7,373 bases of DNA from Bifidobacterium breve (lineage in GTDB: Bacteria > Actinomycetota > Actinomycetes > S36-B12 > UBA5976), in contig CAMATO010000048.1 in assembly GCA_945861165.1 (NCBI GenBank), positions 1 to 7,373 on the forward strand. The letters run 5' to 3'. The notes beneath the pieces are model-generated. The model was not told the DNA's origin. It was given only the letters and a program-made list of their open reading frames with translations, and searched no databases. This document shows positions 5,813 through 7,373 of the stretch, piece after piece (position 1 is the stretch's first letter; each line of letters begins with the position of its first letter). The translations under genes were made by a program, and so were the position numbers.

Positions 5813-6877
5813 CTAGATTGCCTTGCCTGATTTGTCAAAGAATGTGATGTTTTCGGATTCAATTGTGGTCCAAACCGTGCCCACTGCATCTCTACCTACG
5901 GAATGAGAAACTCGTGCTTTAACTAACAAACTGCCGACAGCTAGATCAAGCAAATATTGTCCACCTGCACCAATTGATTTACGGGTCACTTTTGCTTGCA
6001 CTGCACCTTTAGCTTCAGTTGTGGAAACACTAATTCCTTCAGCTCTTACTCCGAATGTGTCAGCACTTGCTGCTTTGCCACCTAATTCAATAGTTTGAGA
6101 AAACAACGGTGAAGTTACTTTGGAACCTGAAACACTAATAAATTCTGGTGACACAAAGTTCATACCCGGATTTCCCAGGAACCAACCAGCAAATTGACTG
6201 TTTGGTTTATCATAAATTTCTTTAGGTGTATCACATTGGGTAATAACTCCATCTTGCATCAAAGCAATTTGATCTGCCAAAGTCATTGCCTCGGTTTGAT
6301 CATGTGTTACATAAACAATGGTTTGCTGTAAGCGACCAAAGAGTTCTTTCATGCTTCGCTTCAATTCCAACTTGGAAGTTAAATCAATGTTTGTGATCGG
6401 TTCATCAAATAAAATTATTCGAGGTTGACGAGCTACTTCTCGGCCTACCGCAATTTTCTGACGAGTTCCGTTATCTAGTTCTTCTACTTGACGTTTTAAG
6501 ACATCTTGTAAATCAAGAATTTCAGCAACTTCGTCAATGCGCTTATCCATTTCGGCTTTGCTAAGTTTTTCAGATAACAAAGGCAATTCTAAGTTTTTTC
6601 TAACACTCGTGCCACGATAAATTACTGGGTATTGGAAAACCATGCCAATGTTTCTTCTTCTAGTTGGCACATCGGTCACATCGTGTTCGCCAAAGAAAAT
6701 TCTACCTTGCGTTGGGCTTTCTAATCCGGCAATCATTCTCATCAAAGTTGTTTTGCCACAACCAGATGGGCCAAGTAAAACTGTTACTGAAGATTTAGGA
6801 ATAGTGAAATTAATATCGTTTACGGCGGTGAAAGCATCAAATTTCTTGGTAATACCTTGAAGTTTTATGTCATACAT
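5813..6877 (-). CDS. ABC importer ATP-binding subunit, GlpT/UgpC-like, with degenerate signature motif
   Basis: A 354-residue cytoplasmic ATPase of the sugar/polyol importer (CUT1-like) class. Nucleotide domain in order: Walker A GPSGCGKTT (36-44), Q-loop Q82 in MVFQYP, signature LDNGT (134-138) where LSGGQ is usual, Walker B IILFDE (154-159), D-loop ITNID (161-165) and H192 in VTHDQTEAM. A C-terminal TOBE-type regulatory domain follows, with GNPGMNF (235-241) and GVRAEGI in place of GIRPExI. A lost signature serine with otherwise intact motifs, plus GxPGMNF, is what I recall for GlpT, partner of GlpS in glycerol ABC importers. Start: ATG at 6877 is chosen because AAGGAG (6884-6889) lies 6 nt upstream and the protein begins as the family does; an ATG 14 codons further upstream would add an unconserved tail. 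It overlaps the preceding ATPase gene by 8 nt. Substrate is inferred only as small polyol or sugar. Confidence 0.88.
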   Translation of the reverse strand: MYDIKLQGITKKFDAFTAVNDINFTIPKSSVTVLLGPSGCGKTTLMRMIAGLESPTQGRIFFGEHDVTDVPTRRRNIGMVFQYPVIYRGTSVRKNLELPLLSEKLSKAEMDKRIDEVAEILDLQDVLKRQVEELDNGTRQKIAVGREVARQPRIILFDEPITNIDLTSKLELKRSMKELFGRLQQTIVYVTHDQTEAMTLADQIALMQDGVITQCDTPKEIYDKPNSQFAGWFLGNPGMNFVSPEFISVSGSKVTSPLFSQTIELGGKAASADTFGVRAEGISVSTTEAKGAVQAKVTRKSIGAGGQYLLDLAVGSLLVKARVSHSVGRDAVGTVWTTIESENITFFDKSGKAI

Positions 6878-7373
6878 GTGAGACTCCTTGACCAATACGT
6901 TTACCGGTATTTGCATCAAACAAAACTACAGCTTCTGGTTTAATAGAAATATCAACTGAAGCAGCTTGTAATTTACTCAATGCTTGAGTGTCAGTTCTTG
7001 AAACTACTGTTACTAAATCTATGTCATTTACAGTGAAATAAACTGCAAATTCCGATCCTAGATTTTCCATCAAAGAAACTTTGCAACTGAATGAATTTGC
7101 ATCTTTCCCAACCATAAATCCTTCAGGTCTAATTCCTGCCACAATGCTGCTAGCAGTTGATTCAGTCTGAACTTTTATTTTGCCTAAAATTGTAGTCAAG
7201 GTGCCACCAGCTAATTCTGCTTTTAAAATATTTGCTTCTGGAAAACCTAATGAGTTCATGCTGGCTATGGAATTTGGTGAATCATAAACCACGTCTAAGG
7301 AATCTTGTTGCACGATCTGGCCGTTAGCAAGAATCATAATTGTTTTGGCTAAGGAAAGTGCTTCCAGAGGATC
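6870..7373 (-). CDS. ABC importer ATP-binding subunit, GlpS/UgpC-like, C-terminal part (5' end outside window)
   Basis: The reading frame is open to the right edge, so these are the last 167 residues of a longer protein. It begins with DPLEALSLAKTIMILANGQIVQ, which aligns with the segment directly after the H-loop histidine of ABC ATPases (canonically H-DQxEAMxLADRIxVMxxGxIxQ). The histidine itself would be the residue just beyond the window. Next come the D-x-VYDSPNS segment and a TOBE-type domain with AGIRPEG (canonical GIRPE), LMENLGSEFAVYF and a closing IKPEAVVLFDANTGKRIG. An internal ATG 12 codons in (7335-7337) is not the start, since homology continues upstream. It overlaps the second ATPase gene by 8 nt. 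Two adjacent, non-identical ATPases imply a heteromeric nucleotide-binding pair, as in GlpS-GlpT systems. The permease and binding protein are not in the window. Confidence 0.85.
   Translation of the reverse strand, partial: DPLEALSLAKTIMILANGQIVQQDSLDVVYDSPNSIASMNSLGFPEANILKAELAGGTLTTILGKIKVQTESTASSIVAGIRPEGFMVGKDANSFSCKVSLMENLGSEFAVYFTVNDIDLVTVVSRTDTQALSKLQAASVDISIKPEAVVLFDANTGKRIGQGVSHV
6884..6889 (-). promoter_or_regulatory. Ribosome binding site that fixes the start of the second ABC ATPase
   Basis: AAGGAG on the minus strand, 6 nt before the ATG at 6877. It is the best Shine-Dalgarno match in the operon, lies inside the end of the upstream ATPase gene, and decides against the longer reading starting at 6919. 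Confidence 0.65.

Noticed and set aside
6642..6860. Open frame on the plus strand inside the second ABC ATPase gene
   Set aside because: It is antisense to the Walker A and Q-loop region, so it is a shadow of conserved coding sequence.
6878..6919. Longer N-terminus for the second ABC ATPase (14 extra residues)
   Set aside because: The ATG at 6877 has AAGGAG at ideal distance and matches the usual family N-terminus; the extra residues look unconserved and would increase the overlap with the upstream gene to 50 nt.

Overview
The window is a compact, AT-rich piece of bacterial chromosome (about 35-40% G+C by eye). It carries eleven protein genes, two of them cut by the window ends. Only about 264 of 7373 bases lie outside coding sequence, and most neighbouring genes touch or overlap. 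Shine-Dalgarno-like sites precede several genes and TTG is used as a start at least twice. Compactness, low G+C, a TatB-type translocase protein and a polyol/sugar-type ABC system would fit a streamlined aquatic bacterium, for example a low-GC planktonic actinobacterium (acI/Nanopelagicales type). That placement is inference, because no rRNA or tRNA gene or other strong marker is present.

Layout from left to right: (1) the 3' end of a cupin-domain gene (+); (2) a two-gene toxin-antitoxin operon (+), with a ribbon-helix-helix antitoxin overlapping a Fic/Doc toxin by 4 nt, and a tandem 10-bp palindromic repeat one helical turn apart just upstream; (3) a minus-strand pair, tatB followed by an MFS permease, whose 3' end overlaps the toxin gene tail to tail; (4) a 143-bp divergent intergenic region; (5) a plus-strand pair, a D-Ala-D-Ala-ligase-like ATP-grasp enzyme overlapping a TauE/SafE permease by 4 nt; (6) a minus-strand operon entering from the right edge: ABC ATPase 1 (5' end missing), ABC ATPase 2, a triosephosphate-isomerase-family protein and a YrdC/Sua5-family protein. 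The last gene of this operon overlaps the TauE gene tail to tail by 36 nt.

The right-hand operon most likely belongs to uptake and catabolism of a small polyol or sugar. Two different ATPase subunits encoded side by side, the second with a degenerate signature motif and a GxPGMNF junction, resemble the GlpS/GlpT pair of glycerol-type importers. The isomerase has the triosephosphate isomerase catalytic residues but divergent surroundings, as expected of tetrulose-phosphate isomerase-like paralogues. Permease and binding-protein genes would lie upstream, beyond the right edge.

The observations most worth following are the ligase-like protein, which appears to lack residues that canonical D-Ala-D-Ala ligases use in catalysis, the putative operator of the toxin-antitoxin operon, and the isomerase/YrdC pair attached to the transporter. 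No CRISPR array, insertion sequence, RNA gene or clear rho-independent terminator was seen.
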